A DNA stretch of 14,654 nucleotides from Bacteroidota bacterium (GTDB lineage Bacteria; Bacteroidota; Bacteroidia; Cytophagales; Cyclobacteriaceae). The translations under genes and the position numbers were made by a program. The notes beneath the pieces are model-generated. The model searched no databases and was not told the origin of the DNA. It saw nothing but the letters and a program-made list of their open reading frames with translations. Positions 7,265-13,772 of the stretch are shown one piece after another. Every line of letters starts with the position of its first letter. Position 1 is the first letter of the stretch. Where the stretch lies: assembly GCA_023393375.1 (NCBI GenBank), contig JAEWLI010000193.1, positions 1 to 14,654 of the forward strand, given 5' to 3'.

Positions 7265-7800
7265 GGCTTTTTTGTCAGTTCTTTAAAATATTTAATTAGT
7301 TTTCGTAATTCAGATTCCGTTTTTTCATCTGTTATTTTTCCGTCTTGAGAAACTTTACCTTTTATTCCTTTAATTAAAAGTGTGGTGTTTTCGGTAAAAT
7401 TGGTCTGTATGGTTTCCATAATCAGCTTTAATTCTTCATGTCCTTTTTCTCCACTTGCTGAAGCAGTTATAAGTCCAATTGGTTTATCAGAAAACACGGT
7501 TGTCGATACACACCATTCCAAAATGTTTTTTAGTCCGCTTGGAATACTGAAAACATATTCAGGTGTGCAGATTAATATTCCGTCTGCATTAGAAACTTTA
7601 TTTCGGAAGTCAACAATTTTTTCGGGAACATTTTCGTCTGTCAGCTCAGTTCTAAAGTGTGGAAATTCCGTTAGGTCCTCTATTATTTCAAAATCGAATT
7701 CAATTTTTTCAGATTCTGCTATGTATTTCAAAATTGAAAGATTTCCAGAATTCTGACTGGCACTTCCGCAAATTCCAATTATTTTCTTCTTATGATTCAT
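7237..7800 (-). CDS. NADPH-dependent FMN reductase family protein
   Basis: A 187-aa flavodoxin-fold protein. The phosphate-binding loop GICGSASQNSGNLS (9-22), the mid motif ADGILICTPEYVFSIPSGLKN (split: ADGILICTPEY / VFSIPSGLKN) and the GLITASASGEKGHEEL region are those of the NADPH-dependent FMN reductase family (SsuE/ChrR/azoreductase-type). Such enzymes are cytosolic and reduce FMN, quinones, azo dyes or metals; substrate not predictable here. Length is normal. The C-terminal AGNNVYKK and stop are encoded inside the right arm of the attC-like site. Upstream, the cassette start has been replaced by an IS110 end (junction at 7827-7840), so the original cassette promoter region is probably altered. 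Confidence 0.88.
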   Translation of the reverse strand: MNHKKKIIGICGSASQNSGNLSILKYIAESEKIEFDFEIIEDLTEFPHFRTELTDENVPEKIVDFRNKVSNADGILICTPEYVFSIPSGLKNILEWCVSTTVFSDKPIGLITASASGEKGHEELKLIMETIQTNFTENTTLLIKGIKGKVSQDGKITDEKTESELRKLIKYFKELTKKPAGNNVYKK

Positions 7801-7836
7801 TTGTTCAATTCAGTTCTGTTTCCAGCTTCTGACTAC

Positions 7837-8084
7837 GTTTTGCCTAAGCCTTGATAATCAACTAGTTGCAAGGCCATGTTCTTCGTTGGTCAAAGCGAAT
7901 TTAGTGATTTGTTTTTTTATACGCTTTACCAGGCCCAACTTTCTTTTCTGATCCAAATACAAATATCCTTCCGGATTAAAATATGGAACGCCCTTGACCA
8001 CCATGTTCCAAATTATGACAGCAAGCTTTCTTGCCGTGGTGCTAATGGCCGATGTCCTTCCTTTCCTGAAATTGATCCAATCGC
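7837..8084 (-). pseudogene. IS110-family transposase C-terminal remnant (copy 2)
   Basis: The minus strand from ~8083 to the stop at 7858-7860 encodes the C-terminal end of an IS110-family transposase: RKGRTSAISTTARKLAVIIW then NMVVKGVPYFNPEGYLYLDQ then KRKLGLVKRIKKQITKF and a terminal EEHGLATS. The ARKLA-IIWNM-KG-PY pattern is the conserved end of the Transposase_20 domain. The 5' part is missing; the fragment is joined directly to an attC-like right arm (8081-8110). The segment 7837-8015 repeats 6794-6971 with one extra A. Not functional. Confidence 0.8.
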
Positions 8085-8110
8085 TATGGCATTACCATCC
8101 TGTTAGCATA
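8081..8110 (-). other. attC-like right arm (site interrupted by IS110 remnant)
   Basis: CGCTATGGCATTACCATCCTGTTAGCATACG matches in two parts (CGCTATGGCAT, ACCATCCTGTTA) the right arm at 12273-12305. The left arm is absent because IS110 sequence abuts it. The inverse core on the minus strand, TGCTAAC, contains the stop codon of the LRR gene. Confidence 0.7.
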
Positions 8111-8780
8111 CGTTTTTAATTCTGTAAAATCGTTCAATTAATTCTTTGTATTTAGATTCATTGCAGTTTGGGCAAAAAACTCGTCTTTTTAAGTCTATTC
8201 CACTAAATTCTACTTTTGTTTCTTTGCACCTTTTGCATTGATAATATTCGTAACCTTCCAAAGTTGTATAAGGTTGAGTGTATTGACAGTTGAGATCAGG
8301 TTTATACTTTGCAAGCTTTGCAAAATCCCTGGTTGTGAATCTATTTCTAGTCGTTAATTGAGATAACGACTTTATTTTAATTAAGGGTTCTAATCCGTCA
8401 TTTTCAAATACAACGTCTAACAATGTTAATTCTTTTAATTTTCTTAAATTTGATAATGGGTTTAATGATATGTACTTTATTACCTTACCACTTCCGTCCC
8501 ATCCCACAGGCGTCTGTAATCTTAAAATTTCAAGTTTATTCAGATGTGAAATGAAATCCAAATTTGTTCCATTTCCAACATTAGTTAATTCTAAATGAAT
8601 AAGATCTTTTAATTTGGAAATTGGAGTCAAATAATCAGTTTTAATTGTACTCAAGAAAAGCTTTTTAACATTCGGATAATCGTTGAGAAAGTTTAAATCC
8701 TTTATTTTAGGACCTCTTACCCAAAGTTCGGTAGTGTCTTTTCTGATTTTTTTAATCTCTAAATATTCTGTGTGCCACAT
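8103..8780 (-). CDS. Leucine-rich repeat protein with C-terminal zinc ribbon
   Basis: A 225-aa protein with no signal peptide, hence probably cytosolic. Residues ~15-150 contain irregular leucine-rich repeats (TTELWVRGPKIKDLNFL, VKKLFLSTIKTDYLTPISKL, LIHLELTNVGNGTNLDFISH, LEILRLQTPVG, LKELTLLDVVFENDGLEPL), like internalin-type short LRRs. The C-terminal part carries two CxxC knuckles, Cys182/185 and Cys203/206, spaced as a zinc ribbon. A protein- or nucleic-acid-binding adaptor is plausible; the function is unknown, and the LRR plus zinc-ribbon pairing is uncommon. It is a single-gene cassette. Its TAA stop is supplied by the attC-like inverse core. The ATG at 8778-8780 is only 12 nt from the TAACG boundary, leaving almost no room for a leader. 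Confidence 0.8.
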   Translation of the reverse strand: MWHTEYLEIKKIRKDTTELWVRGPKIKDLNFLNDYPNVKKLFLSTIKTDYLTPISKLKDLIHLELTNVGNGTNLDFISHLNKLEILRLQTPVGWDGSGKVIKYISLNPLSNLRKLKELTLLDVVFENDGLEPLIKIKSLSQLTTRNRFTTRDFAKLAKYKPDLNCQYTQPYTTLEGYEYYQCKRCKETKVEFSGIDLKRRVFCPNCNESKYKELIERFYRIKNVC

Positions 8781-8790
8781 ATTGAATTCT

Positions 8791-8902
8791 GACTAACGTG
8801 TTTTGAACACATTAATTATCAACAACTTACAAGAAATAATTTCCAGTGCTAAAATGCCGAAACTAACAACGAAACCGCTATGGCATATACCATCTTATTG
8901 GG
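8791..8902 (-). other. attC-like site with left half replaced by an IS110-type end
   Basis: The right half (8850-8902) has the usual interior GCCGAAACTAACAACGAAAC and the right arm CGCTATGGCATATACCATC. The left boundary CTGACTAACG is kept, but what follows (TGTTTTGAACACATTAATTA then TCAACAACTTACAA) resembles the terminal sequence of the IS110 remnants rather than an arm complementary to the right one. The related copy is at 9562-9605. The stop codon of higA lies in the right arm. Confidence 0.6.
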
Positions 8903-9203
8903 ACACGTTTATTTTTGGGATTTTATCAAGTTCATCCTTCTTCAACTGGACTTCCTCCTCTATATCATAATCATTTTGAAGTCCTAACCAAAACTTGGGA
9001 GAGTTGCCGAAATATCGGCCCAATCTTAATGCAGTATCTGCTGTAATTCTTCTTCGTCCTTTTATTATCTCACTAACTCTTGTCTGTGGAATTCCGATAT
9101 CTTTAGATAAACGATAAGCTGAAATCTCAAGAGGATATAAGAATTCTTCTTGTAAAACTTCACCTGGATGAATATTATCAAGTCTTTCCATAAATTCTGT
9201 CAT
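8895..9203 (-). CDS. higA: HigA-family antitoxin (XRE helix-turn-helix)
   Basis: Taken from the ATG at 9201-9203 (102 aa), four bases after the toxin stop; an in-frame ATG at 9189-9191 is also possible, and the farther upstream ATG at 9231 would overlap the toxin gene. The protein shows the HigA/VapI antitoxin pattern: NIHPGEVLQEEFLYPLEISA then an XRE helix-turn-helix (YRLSKDIGIPQTRVSEIIKG, then RRRITADTALRLGRYFG) and the closing SPKFWLGLQNDYD. It neutralises the adjacent HigB-type toxin and normally represses its own operon. The last codons (KINVSQ) and the stop run into the attC-like right arm, so gene and recombination site overlap. Confidence 0.9.
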   Translation of the reverse strand: MTEFMERLDNIHPGEVLQEEFLYPLEISAYRLSKDIGIPQTRVSEIIKGRRRITADTALRLGRYFGNSPKFWLGLQNDYDIEEEVQLKKDELDKIPKINVSQ

Positions 9204-9207
9204 AAAT

Positions 9208-9489
9208 TTAATGATAATCAACAATTTTAACATCTTCTGAATTTCCGTTCAACCATTTGAAAATGATTCTCCATTGGTCATTGATCCTGATACTGTAAAA
9301 TCCAGCTAAATCTCCAGTTAATTTTTCAAGCCTATTAGAAGGCGGAACTGTCAAATCTCTAATACTTTGTGAGTTATTGAGCATCCTTAATTTTCTCCTC
9401 CCAATTTGCTGTATCTCAAGAGGCCATTTAGCCACCCTTTCGCCATTCCAGACCTTTTCTGTCTCTTTTGAACCAAAACTCAATATCAT
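9208..9489 (-). CDS. higB: HigB/RelE-family toxin
   Basis: 93 aa from the ATG at 9487-9489; the longer reading to 9513 would need a TTG start inside the upstream palindrome. The sequence fits the 'plasmid maintenance system killer protein' branch of the RelE superfamily: ILSFGSKETEKVWNGERVAK, IGRRKLRMLNNSQ, PPSNRLEKLTGDLAGFYSIR and INDQWRIIFKW with the conserved C-terminal strand ending VKIVDYH. Known members are ribosome-dependent mRNA interferases. It is the first gene of a toxin-antitoxin operon with higA directly downstream, a common integron cassette cargo that resists loss of the array. The gene appears intact. Confidence 0.9.
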   Translation of the reverse strand: MILSFGSKETEKVWNGERVAKWPLEIQQIGRRKLRMLNNSQSIRDLTVPPSNRLEKLTGDLAGFYSIRINDQWRIIFKWLNGNSEDVKIVDYH

Positions 9490-9497
9490 GTCGCTAT

Positions 9498-9510
9498 ACG
9501 TTACTAACGT
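9498..9510. promoter_or_regulatory. Perfect 13-nt palindrome upstream of higBA
   Basis: ACGTTACTAACGT is a perfect 6+1+6 inverted repeat nine bases upstream of the higB start. Palindromes at this place are typical HigA operators. It also contains the TAACGT string seen at the left ends of the attC-like sites, so it could be merely the residue of a cassette boundary. Confidence 0.35.
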
Positions 9511-9561
9511 CAAAAGTAACTAAAAGGTTCGGAAGGGCAGGTATTTGCAGGATGTTTTTTA

Positions 9562-9605
9562 AATTCTGACTTTTTTTGAACGCATTGATTATCAACAACT
9601 TACAA
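9562..9605. repeat. IS110-type end repeat (second copy of 8785-8832)
   Basis: AATTCTGACTTTTTTTGAACG then CATTGATTATCAACAACTTACAA closely repeats 8785-8832, and both resemble the terminal sequence of the IS110 remnants (TTGATAATCAACTAGTTGCAAG). The surrounding stretch 9511-9650 shows no gene and no intact attC-like hairpin, so a cassette boundary has been destroyed here. Confidence 0.5.
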
Positions 9606-9651
9606 CTTCTCTTTAATCTGCTAAATTGACCTATTCCCAAAGCTAAACGTT

Positions 9652-10340
9652 AGCACGGACCTGGGCCTGCACCCGCACATCCACTGTATCGTACCGGCTG
9701 TTGGGCAGAAGCCAACGGGCAGGATGGTCAATATCTCCAAAGGCGGCAAATACCTCTACCCGGTAAAGATGCTCAGTGCCGTTTTCAAAGGCAAGTTCAT
9801 GGAAGGCCTGAAACGCCATCTTGACAAAGAAGGGCTTCTGGACCAATATAAAGACGCCATGGAAAGGGCGTGGAGCAAAAAATGGGTAGTGTTCTGCGAG
9901 CCTTCCTTTGGAAAAGCAGAAAAGGTCATCAAATACCTGGGCCAGTATGTGAACCGGGTGGGTATCAGCAACCAGCGCATCCTGCAAATAACCGATCAGA
10001 AGGTGACTTTCCAGATGAAGGATTACAGGACAATGGTACCAGCAAAGCTATCACCCTCGACGGTGTGGAATTCCTGCGGCGGTTCTGCATGCATTTCCTG
10101 CCCAAAAGGTTCGTCAAAATGAGGTATTACGGTGTTTACAGCAGCAAATTCAGCAGTGACCTTATCAAAGCTGCCGGTAAAATGGCCTTGAAATCCAAAG
10201 AAACAACCGAAGAACGGCTTAGACGTGTTTGCAACTTTGACATTTACCGGTGCCCCCACTGTAAAAAGGGACGGCTGGTGCTCATCGAGGTAATGCCCAG
10301 GGGCCGGTCACCGGGCTTATTATATGCAAGGCACAGGTGA
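9652..10340 (+). pseudogene. IS91-family (Y2) transposase, 5'-truncated and frameshifted
   Basis: The + strand frame at the left edge encodes DLGLHPHIHCIVPAVGQ, the HPHLHCIVPGG motif of IS91-family transposases, with everything N-terminal missing. It continues through KVIKYLGQYVNRVGISNQRI, holding the conserved tyrosine region (YLGxYxxRVxISNxR), to VTFQMKDYR. There one G is missing after 10029; in the next frame it continues as DNGTSKAITLDGVEFLRRF, LPKRFVKMRYYGVYSSKF and CPHCKKGRLVLIEV, the usual C-terminal part. IS91 elements move by rolling-circle replication. G+C is clearly higher than in the flanking cassettes. With no N-terminus and a frameshift it is inactive. It ends in terminal sequence 10483-10681. 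Confidence 0.88.
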
Positions 10341-10482
10341 CAAATACAAAACCCGAAAAACCCCTGCAAAAGGCAGGATGGAATTGTATTGCCCAAACAT
10401 GGCAAATAGCGGTAAAAACACGATAGTTTGGGACTGAAATGGGCCACCAACCTCCGGATTTTTGAAAGACAATACGGCAGTC

Positions 10483-10681
10483 GGGTCAGTTAGCCGACAA
10501 CCTAACCAACAAGCTCACCTTCTTTTAACAACTGATTTTCATTGATAAGTCCCTGTTCTGGGGCCGGGATTAGGTTCAACCGAGGCTTTCCCGCCAATGC
10601 GGGACAGGCTATTCTTGGCACAGACCCGTGAACACGATTGGCCACACTGCCAGTTAGTGCCGAATAAAGCCCTTCTTATTA
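10483..10681 (+). repeat. IS91-associated terminal sequence, copy 1
   Basis: 199 nt starting GGGTCAGTTAGCCGACAACC and ending CCCTTCTTATTA, repeated directly at 11182-11379 with one indel and a few substitutions. It contains the small hairpin TCCCGCCAATGCGGGA. It follows the IS91 transposase remnant and is probably the downstream end of that element. The segment 10341-10482 between them shows no gene. Confidence 0.7.
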
Positions 10682-10693
10682 CCCACCGTACTT

Positions 10694-11062
10694 TTATTTT
10701 GTCAACTGGTAGTCATTGATTAATAAGTTCGCAGAAAGATTCAATCGGGCTGCTAAATTTCTTACCATCTCTACAGTCAATTTTCTTTTTCTATTCAGCA
10801 CCTCTGAAACCCTACTCTTTCCACCAATTGCAGGAATAAGGTCTTTTTGTTTTAGTTGCATTTCTTCCATTCTTATTTTAATGGCTTCGATTGGGTCTGG
10901 AGCCTCTATTGGATAATGCTTTTTCTCATACTCATCAATAAGTAGACCCAAGATATCTGCTTCGTCACTTTCAGGTGTTCCAACTGGTGCATCGAAGACA
11001 GATTCTAACCTGCTCAACGCCTTCCGATAATCCGCTTCAGTCTTTATAAGTCGTATATCCAT
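10694..11062 (-). CDS. higA: HigA-type antitoxin (HTH XRE), partner truncated
   Basis: 122 aa from the ATG at 11060-11062; a TTG nine bases upstream is less likely. The N-terminus MDIRLIKTEADYRKALSRLE and GTPESDEADILGLLIDEYEK followed by EAPDPIEAIKIRMEEMQLKQ and the helix-turn-helix KDLIPAIGGKSRVSEVLNRK with RKLTVEMVRNLAARLNLS are characteristic of the larger COG5499 HigA group. This is a different subfamily from the antitoxin at 8895. Its cognate HigB lies just upstream but survives only as the last 35 codons, so the antitoxin is probably a free regulator that could cross-neutralise a related toxin elsewhere. The unit is bracketed by the two 198-nt IS91-associated repeats. Confidence 0.88.
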   Translation of the reverse strand: MDIRLIKTEADYRKALSRLESVFDAPVGTPESDEADILGLLIDEYEKKHYPIEAPDPIEAIKIRMEEMQLKQKDLIPAIGGKSRVSEVLNRKRKLTVEMVRNLAARLNLSANLLINDYQLTK

Positions 11063-11073
11063 AACTTTCAAAA

Positions 11074-11181
11074 TTATATGGTCTCTGCATCAATTTTATC
11101 GTAATCCGTATGAGTTCCTATAAACCGAATAAAAATCCATTGCTTCTCGAAATTAAACTTGGCAACCAATCTGTACGAATT
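11074..11181 (-). pseudogene. HigB toxin C-terminal fragment
   Basis: The last 35 codons of a HigB_toxin-family gene remain, NSYRLVAKFNFEKQWIFIRF then IGTHTDYDKIDAETI, ending 11 nt before the antitoxin start. IGTHxxYDKI is the strongly conserved end of this family of mRNA interferases. The 5' two thirds are replaced at 11182 by the second IS91-associated repeat, so the toxin cannot be made. Confidence 0.85.
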
Positions 11182-11379
11182 GGGTCAGTTAGCCGACAAC
11201 CTAACCACAAGCTCACCTTCTTTTAACAACTGATTTTCATTGATAAGTCCCTGCTCTGCGGCCGGGATTAGGTTCAACCGAGGCTTTCCCGCCAATGCGG
11301 GACAGGCTATTCTTGGCACAGACCCGTGAACACGATTGGCCACACTGCCAGTTAGTGCCGAATGAAGCCCTTCTTATTA
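11182..11379 (+). repeat. IS91-associated terminal sequence, copy 2
   Basis: 198 nt, direct repeat of 10483-10681. It cuts the HigB gene on its left and abuts TAGGCCCTG on its right. Both copies end CTTCTTATTA next to sequence that looks like the inverse core of a cassette (TTACCCACC for copy 1, TTAGGCCCT for copy 2). No transposase accompanies this copy, so it is a solo end or deletion remnant. Confidence 0.7.
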
Positions 11380-11390
11380 GGCCCTGTGCA

Positions 11391-11552
11391 TTACATTATT
11401 ATGTCTCTTGCTTTAATTTTAATTATCTTACCTTTGCATGAATAAATTAGTTCTTTGTCATCCCTTTTCTTTGACTGTACCAACTTTTGGAATGAAATTT
11501 CCAAACCTTTTAATATCTTGAATTTTATCTCTGTGATTTTATTTTGTTCCAT
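11391..11552 (-). CDS. 53-aa protein overlapping the zeta-like gene
   Basis: The ATG at 11550-11552 overlaps the stop of the zeta-like gene (11539-11541) by 14 nt, a typical translationally coupled arrangement. The product (MEQNKITEIKFKILKGLEIS, FQKLVQSKKRDDKELIYSCK, GKIIKIKARDIIM) is highly charged with an amphipathic helical N-terminus. I do not recognise a named family. Because it is coupled to a toxin-like kinase it could be its regulator or antitoxin, which is inference only. The frame is intact although the upstream gene is broken. The IS91-associated repeat ends 12 nt beyond its stop. Confidence 0.6.
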   Translation of the reverse strand: MEQNKITEIKFKILKGLEISFQKLVQSKKRDDKELIYSCKGKIIKIKARDIIM

Positions 11553-12120
11553 GTGCTAATTTATTAAGTGTTAGCCAAATTTCTTTTTGATGGATTGTAT
11601 TTTGCTTTTCCATTTCACCTTCAGCAACTAGCTTAAAAGGATTCTCTGAATTGTCAACAATCATCCAATAATCACTTATTGGATAAATAACCTAAACAGT
11701 TTTTCAATGCCTTTATAGTAACGTCTTCTAATAACGTCTTCAGGAATATCATGTCCACCTTCAAGTACCCTTTCTTTTACTCTTTCTATCGCCAATTCTG
11801 GAGAATTCAGCCAAAAATAAACAAGAGTTACAAAATATCCCTTTTTTTGAGCTTTTTTTACAGTGTTAGCATAGCTCTTTGTTGATAAGGTCGTTTCAAA
11901 AGCAAAATCTTCATTTTTTGCAATCAAATCCTCAATTCTAATAAGCATCAAGCGCCCTGCGTCAATAGCAGCCTTATCTGGTTGAAAAGGAGATAACCCT
12001 CGGGCAATCTCGTCTGCATTTGACAAACTCTCGACAATTTAGCATTTCAGGTAAAACTGTATAGGAAGCTGTTGTTTTTTCCGCTCCATTGCATCCTGCA
12101 ATAATAAACAGATTAGACAT
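11539..12120 (-). pseudogene. Zeta-toxin-like P-loop kinase, two frameshifts and altered Walker A
   Basis: The ATG at 12118-12120 opens MSNLFIIAGCNGAEKTTASY, a zeta-toxin/AAA_33-type start, but Walker A reads NGAEKTT where NGAGKTT is expected. An extra A at 12019-12021 shifts the frame; the main part then reads NADEIARGLSPFQPDKAAID, AGRLMLIRIEDLIAKNEDFA, FETTLSTKSY and EGGHDIPEDVIRRRYYKGIE, all conserved in this family. A missing base at 11681-11682 ends it at LFRLFIQ; restoring it continues PISDYWMIVDNSENPFKLVA to the stop at 11539. Zeta toxins phosphorylate UDP-N-acetylglucosamine, and related kinases have other targets. Two frameshifts plus loss of the P-loop Gly imply an inactive gene, unless the shifts are assembly errors. 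It is the first gene of its cassette. Confidence 0.8.
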
Positions 12121-12201
12121 TTTGGCTTTTTTAGCAAAAATAGTCAATCAAAAGGAATAATTTATTAAGAGGATGTTGAATGGTTGGATAAATTGCATTC
12201 T

Positions 12202-12305
12202 GCCTAACGTTTCGGTGGTATGTGCTGTAGCGGATTTTTATGCACGTCACAGTCCGCCGAAACTACAAACGAACCCGCTATGGCATATACCATCCTGTTA
12301 TGCCC
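12202..12305 (-). other. attC-like recombination site (best preserved type)
   Basis: Left arm GCCTAACGTTTCGGTGGTATG and right arm GGCATATACCATCCTGTTATGCCC pair through GGTATG/CATATACC and TAAC/GTTA with three to four extra bases on the left. Inner stem AGCGGA/TCCGCC-type pairing is also visible. The minus-strand core is GTTAGGC (perfect GTTRRRY). The right arm ends GTTATGCCC (12297-12305), the complement of the start of the hydrolase cassette at 12998-13006. Confidence 0.82.
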
Positions 12306-12311
12306 AGTTTT

Positions 12312-12965
12312 TTAATCTTCGTCCAATTTTTGCTTTAAGACTTTATTTATTTCTTGTGATTTATTAAGAGTCATGAGATGACCACCAGAATTAATTTTTA
12401 TGTCACAACTTAAAAATGAAATTGGCAAAATTCTATCGCCAGTTCCATGAATATGAATTAAATTGTCAATTTTTGTCTGATTTGACCATTTGACAATTTT
12501 ATCAATTGACCATCTTAGAAAATGCTCATCAGTATCTTGCAAAATATCTTTTAAAATTGCCTTGTCAAAATTTGATGTAGTTCCAAATAACCAATTAGTA
12601 ACAATATTTGATTTTATTAATAGTCTGGTTGGAATAAACTTATGAAGTTGTAATATCCCAAATATTCTATAATAGAATGGAATTTCTGATTTCGTCTTTG
12701 CTGAAGAAATTATTATTACTTTTTCTGTCACAATCAGCTTTGAAATTTCAATTGCCATTATTCCACCAAATGAAAGTCCGACAATTATAGGTCTTGGAGA
12801 TGTAATTTGTTGTTCTATAATCCTTTTGGCATAATTTTCTATTTTTTCATCTTCAAATAGTGGAATCCATTTTATAAATGATATGTTATGATTTGTAAAT
12901 TCAAGATGCTGAAAGACTCTTTCGTCTGCTCCAAGTCCGCTTAATATGTAAACATTCTTATTCAA
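12312..12965 (-). CDS. Alpha/beta hydrolase
   Basis: A 217-aa alpha/beta-hydrolase-fold protein. The nucleophile elbow is GLSFGG (63-68) with Ser65; a probable acid is Asp177 in HGTGDRILP and the catalytic His is His196 in GGHLMTL. The N-terminal YILSGLGADERVFQHLEF is the oxyanion-side strand of this group. It has no signal peptide and is presumably a cytosolic esterase or thioesterase; substrate unknown. The reading frame has no ATG at its 5' end: the codon at 12963-12965 is TTG, preceded in frame by a stop about eight codons upstream, so either TTG is used or a nearby base is wrong. Single-gene cassette with both attC-like ends intact and complementary. Confidence 0.82.
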   Translation of the reverse strand: MNKNVYILSGLGADERVFQHLEFTNHNISFIKWIPLFEDEKIENYAKRIIEQQITSPRPIIVGLSFGGIMAIEISKLIVTEKVIIISSAKTKSEIPFYYRIFGILQLHKFIPTRLLIKSNIVTNWLFGTTSNFDKAILKDILQDTDEHFLRWSIDKIVKWSNQTKIDNLIHIHGTGDRILPISFLSCDIKINSGGHLMTLNKSQEINKVLKQKLDED

Positions 12966-12997
12966 GATATTTTCGATACGAAGCCGTTGTTAAAATT

Positions 12998-13135
12998 GGG
13001 CATAACGAACAAGGCTTGGCGAAGGCGGGGAAATCTTAGCACAAAAGCCCAAAATAAAGTACAAATCCCCAATTATATTCCAAAAGTTCAAAAAGCACTT
13101 TAGCCCCGCTTTCGCCAAGCCTATGTTGCCTGCTG
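12998..13135 (-). other. attC-like recombination site (long perfect hairpin)
   Basis: Left arm GGGCATAACGAACAAGGCTT then GGCGAAGGCGGGG, right arm CCCCGCTTTCGCCAAGCC then TATGTTGCCTGC. The helix AAGGCTTGGCGAA-GCGGGG is almost perfect, the strongest in the window. The left end is the complement of 12297-12305; the right end GTTGCCTGC (13125-13133) is the complement of GCAGGCAAC at 13773-13781. Confidence 0.82.
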
Positions 13136-13153
13136 GCATATCTTCTTGGTCGT

Positions 13154-13714
13154 CTAATTTTCGTTGTCTTTAAGCCATTCAATTACTTGGTCAATGTTTT
13201 TGTCTGGTGGAAAAACAGGATAAAAATATTTTACAATTTTTCCGTTGTCAAATATTAATGTAACTCGTTTAATCAAAGTCATATTGTCCACCAAATGAAA
13301 TGGAAGTTGTAAAGCGTTTGCAAATCCAAGTTCTGTGTCACTTAATAAATCGTAAGGCAAATGCAAACGGTCTTTCACTTCTTTTTGATAGCCTGTTGTT
13401 TGTGTGCTTAATCCAAAAACATTTGTATTGAGTTTCTGTAATTCGTTGAAATGGTCTCTGAATGAACAAGATTGTGGTGTACAGCCCCTTGCACCTGGAA
13501 TTTGTTCCCAACCATCAGGAAGTTTTACATCAGGTCGTCCTGTCATTGGATAACAGTAAATAACTAATCGTCCTTTCAAGTCTTGTAACTGAATTGTCGT
13601 GCCACTTGTTGAGGAAAGTGAAAGAGAAGGAATTTGTCGTCCAAGCAAATGATTACAAGCCCCATCGTCTATTGGAATTGGTAAGTCTGTTGGTAAATTT
13701 TCTAAAACTGTCAT
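13154..13714 (-). CDS. Peroxiredoxin (AhpC/TSA, redoxin family)
   Basis: A 186-aa thioredoxin-fold protein. After an N-terminal IPSLSLSSTSGTTIQLQDLK comes the strand GRLVIYCYPMTGRPDVKLP and the active site GARGCTPQSCSFRDH, in which Cys78 is the likely peroxidatic residue and Cys83 the resolving one, as in BCP/PrxQ-type enzymes (CxxxxC). It would reduce hydrogen peroxide or organic hydroperoxides in the cytosol using thioredoxin. The later GLSTQTTGYQKEVKDRLHLP and DLLSDTELGFANALQLP segments fit the family. The length is normal and the gene looks intact, with ATG at 13712-13714. It is a single-gene cassette whose start and inverse core match over nine bases. Confidence 0.9.
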   Translation of the reverse strand: MTVLENLPTDLPIPIDDGACNHLLGRQIPSLSLSSTSGTTIQLQDLKGRLVIYCYPMTGRPDVKLPDGWEQIPGARGCTPQSCSFRDHFNELQKLNTNVFGLSTQTTGYQKEVKDRLHLPYDLLSDTELGFANALQLPFHLVDNMTLIKRVTLIFDNGKIVKYFYPVFPPDKNIDQVIEWLKDNEN

Positions 13715-13772
13715 ACCGATTTAAATAATTTTAATAAAAACTCTTTCAAAGTTTAGGGTGTCCAAAATGCTT

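Noticed and set aside
9643..9987. Minus-strand open frames across the IS91 remnant
   Set aside because: The plus strand encodes a recognisable IS91 transposase; the antisense frames result from its higher G+C content.
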